NCBI GenBank assembly: GCA_015501055.1
Contig: JADNYV010000183.1
Location: forward strand, 1-64,000
Source: Mucidula mucida
Lineage: Eukaryota; Basidiomycota; Agaricomycetes; Agaricales; Physalacriaceae
Length of the DNA stretch: 64,000 bases
Direction: 5' to 3'
Under the pieces are notes generated by a model, which searched no databases, had not been told where the DNA came from, and worked only from the letters and a program-made list of their open reading frames with translations. Below are positions 61,325-64,000 of the stretch, one piece after another (positions within the stretch are counted from its first letter, which is position 1; every line of letters begins with the position of its first letter). Position numbers and translations under genes: made by a program.

Positions 61325-63029
61325 CTAGTCGTCATCCTCCATCGTGAGGCTCAGACGATCTCTAACTAATCTCGCGACTGCTTCGCCATCTATGGGAATC
61401 GCATTCCCTGCAGGACGCATTTAGGAATTAAAAGGTAAAGTCAAGTGCCACGAACCTTGGAAGCCTTCGACATAGGCAGGAAGAGGCACGCCTGGACTGG
61501 TAAATGATCTGAAATGCGAGATCAGGAACTGGATGATGGTAGAATATAAAGGTACGCACTCAGAGTTCCAGAATCCGTAATGTGTCATTCCCAATGCTCG
61601 AGTAGTGTATTCGTAATCGTGGGCAAACCCGCCCGGGAAGAAGAATTCTATCACAGTCGACCGTGGCGTCGGATTCATCCAAAGAAGGGCGGTCAATCCA
61701 TTTCCATGTACACCCATCATGACCTAGAGAAATGAGGAAGGGAAATAATGATAAACAAGGAGCTTACAGTAGTTCTGGCCGCAAGTTGTATTTGCTCCTT
61801 ACGAGATAGCTTGTCCATACTTACGACATTGACTTCCCAGCCGAATTCGTCGCGGAGTTTGAAGAGTTCCGCAACAAGTCTTTCGTGATGCTCAGGAATG
61901 AGCATACGACGTCCCCACTCCTGACGAGAAATGTATGTGATGACGGGATTGCCAGTGGTACCACCGCCAACGTCAGCGTCTAACCCGGCGGCCTTGACAA
62001 CATTGTTACGAATAGGCATCCACCAGTATGCATTGCCAGGTAATCCGAAGGCCGCGGCGGCACTTCTTTGGTAACGTTGATAGTTGTAGGATATCATGGA
62101 AGAAGAGCGGTCGGCAAGAAGAACACGTTCGAAAACGAAGGGGACGTCGAGGTCGATGTGGTCGCGCCAGTCATCCACAAACTCCATAGTAAGAGAGGGG
62201 AAGGATGCTCTAATGACCCATTGATTCATGGAGGCATAATCACGCCAATGTTGGGCGTCGATGCGGTTGAACATGAGGCGGCGAGGAGGAGGAAGAGAGG
62301 TGGTGCCATTAATGGTGATATGACGGTCTAGAGAACTGTAAGTCCGCCACAGACCAAACCAGAGCTCTGCAGACCAATGATAGTAATGTGTGATGCTATG
62401 AGGAGCGCGGTGAGCGAAGAACAAGGACATGTGTATGCCTTACTATTGTTGCGGGTCGTTGATGAAGAACTAGACAGTGTTGTGAGTAGATAATAGATAC
62501 AGAACGAGTCAACTCACAGTCACTCCATCGATGATTTGAGCGCCCGTTCCAAAAAGAGTTTTTGCTTGTTTCGTTGAGATAATTTGGATGTCGTCTGAGG
62601 TAGGGAGACGAGAATCCTCTGCCTCTTTGCCTTCTTTGATCTCTATTCCTTTTGAATACATGGTGGACACGTCTGGGAGTGTCTCAGGGTGGTCAGACAC
62701 AACATAGACGATGCCCTTGTAGATATACAATTTGTCGAACAGCGTCCATCCTAGTAGCCTTTAAGCAGAAAGAAGAGTCGGTTGTGGCCGGACACACCTG
62801 GAGCATGGGATATCAGCTGAGTCGCAGGCACTGGAGACGGACCCCATGTCAGTCGAGAATGCAGAACATCTGGGATACTTTGGGGTTGCTGTGTGAGAGA
62901 TTCGCGGTCGGCGGCGAGAAGAGACGGCTGGTATGTCGATGGCGGGGACGAAGCAAAGAAGTACAGAACAATGAGGGCGAGTACGCCGACCAGCAGTACT
63001 TCCCGTCGCGTGGGAGGAGGAACAGACAT
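61325..63029 (-). CDS. GT61/EOGT-like glycosyltransferase, type II membrane protein
   Basis: The start at 63029 gives MSVPPPTRREVLLVGVLALI, a short cytoplasmic tail and one membrane anchor (residues 11-26). A Ser/Pro stem is followed by LFDKLYIYKGIVYVVSDHPE, FFINDPQ, HYYHWSAELWFGLWRTYSSL, LMFNRIDAQHWRDYASMNQW, the VLLADRSSSMISYN region, NPVITYISRQEWGRRMLIPE and VNVVSMDKLSRKEQIQLAAR. The motif MGVHGNGLTALLWMNP, matching the GxHGxGL signature, comes next, then VIEFFFPGG. Introns fall near 62755, 62515, 62440, 61745, 61560 and 61455. The stop is at 61325. The layout is of a Golgi or ER sugar transferase; donor and acceptor are not predictable. No frame break. Confidence 0.82.
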
Positions 63030-63313
63030 TGTTCAAGGGAGCTTAGACAGGAGCGTGATGCAGATTTGCCGTTGCGGAGTTCGGCCCGAGCTTGCCGATC
63101 CTTCGTTCGGTCCTGGTCGAACCGCAATATCTGGAAACGGCTTTTCTCCTGCTATCTCTAGTGGAGAGGCTCTTAAACTGCCGTTGAACCAGTAAACACC
63201 TGACCTTCAAGGCTGTCACCACATTGTGACCTGTGACTGACGCGATAAATTAAGGCTTGTCCACGAACGGCGTGCACCCAAGGACTCACAAGTCATCGTC
63301 GCCGGCCGCCGCC

Positions 63314-64000
63314 ATGGACAACAGCGACCAATGGTACCAGGATCCCAATAACACACAGGGCTCGGCCAACTCTGTTCGTGACGCCCACCGTCTACTAGGC
63401 GCTTACCCGATGGCGTCTGCTACGCCATCTACACACGGTCAGTCGGCCATATATATGGTTTCCAATAAACCTTATATTATCTCTAGTCGCGCGTCATCTC
63501 AATGGTTTCGCCACGACAGCCGCGCCGCCCTCGTTCGTCCAACCGGCCTACTATGTACCATACCCTCCTGGTCCTCCACCCCGGTACACCGAATATGCAC
63601 CAGAATTGTCCTATTTAGCCTCCTCAAGCGCGTCTGCGGATGATTCTGGATACTGGGAAAGCTCGCGTGATACTGCAGTGACGCTGATAAACGAGCAGGC
63701 AGGACCGTACGTGCCTGACCTCAACCTTAACTCCTCTCCTCATCAGCGCATTAGATCGTACCCATATCCTTCCGAAACGCATTGGTCCCCAAGCGTAAAT
63801 CAACCTTCAACGTACTCGACAGGAGCCTTCGCGCACTCGATTTTTCAACGGACAACACCAACGGCTGCCTACCCCACACCACCACCTCCGCCAATTTCTT
63901 CATCTTCATCGTCTCTGGCATTCGCTCTAGGGAGACCAGCCGCACAACCACCGCCATCGCCATCAAAAGTTTATACCCCCGACGAATCTACAGCTTTTGT
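63314..64000 (+). CDS. Hypothetical proline/serine-rich protein, 5' part only
   Basis: The Met at 63314 gives MDNSDQWYQDPNNTQGSANS through a donor near 63438. After a short intron ending at about 63487, the frame stays open to the window edge: FVQPAYYVPYPPGPPPRYTE, PDLNLNSSPHQRIRSYPYPS, a Pro/Ser-rich run and KVYTPDESTAF. No signal peptide or known domain is visible. It lies 284 bases from the divergent GT61 gene. The Pro/Tyr/Ser-rich make-up resembles unstructured N-termini of regulators, but that is a guess. Confidence 0.55.

Overview
The window is nuclear DNA of a filamentous basidiomycete, most likely an agaricomycete. Genes are dense and cut by many 45-60 bp GT-AG introns, and the gene content fits: fungal tannase, DUF6593, a macrophage-activating-glycoprotein-like GPI protein, fungal GST, ERG1, and agaric-type Ty3, copia and PIF elements. 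Nothing indicates a prokaryotic or organellar source.

Layout. 1-3256: the 5' part of a Ty3/gypsy retrotransposon on the minus strand (LTR, primer-binding site, leader, gag), inserted inside a secreted epoxide-hydrolase gene (3257-4250). 4800-16679: host genes TMA46, RPF2, FZO1, a DUF6593 gene, a decayed cytidine deaminase, a tannase/feruloyl esterase and an intact-looking cytidine deaminase. 16993-19631 and 38435-41066 are the arms of a 2.6 kb inverted duplication, each holding a near-identical secreted-protein gene and the 5' end of an RPAP3-like gene. Between the arms lie full-length RPAP3 and CstF-64/RNA15, a small unknown gene, and a 14 kb AT-rich graveyard of mobile elements (24047-38434: rearranged Ty3, PIF/Harbinger remnants, a RecQ-like helicase relic, copia). 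42080-64000: host genes QCR2, RFT1, two GH43 arabinanases flanking an alcohol dehydrogenase, ERG1, an endosomal/vacuolar syntaxin, GST, a GPI glycoprotein, a GT61-type glycosyltransferase and a partial proline-rich protein.

Most host genes serve separate core functions (ribosome assembly, mitochondrial fusion, respiratory complex III, lipid-linked oligosaccharide flipping, sterol synthesis, mRNA 3' processing, R2TP chaperone). Tannase, GH43 and epoxide hydrolase suggest plant-matter degradation.

Three patterns deserve attention. (i) The left-hand Ty3 element carries eight copies of one hairpin motif, whose invariant core is flanked in every copy by different but complementary bases; six are in gag and two in the leader just past the primer-binding site. 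(ii) Many conserved host genes are broken only by apparent one-base losses, mostly in homopolymers, which looks like sequencing undercalling rather than gene death. (iii) By contrast, the 24-38 kb island has lost catalytic residues through changes that fit C:G to T:A transitions. Exon limits were worked out by eye and no similarity search was run.
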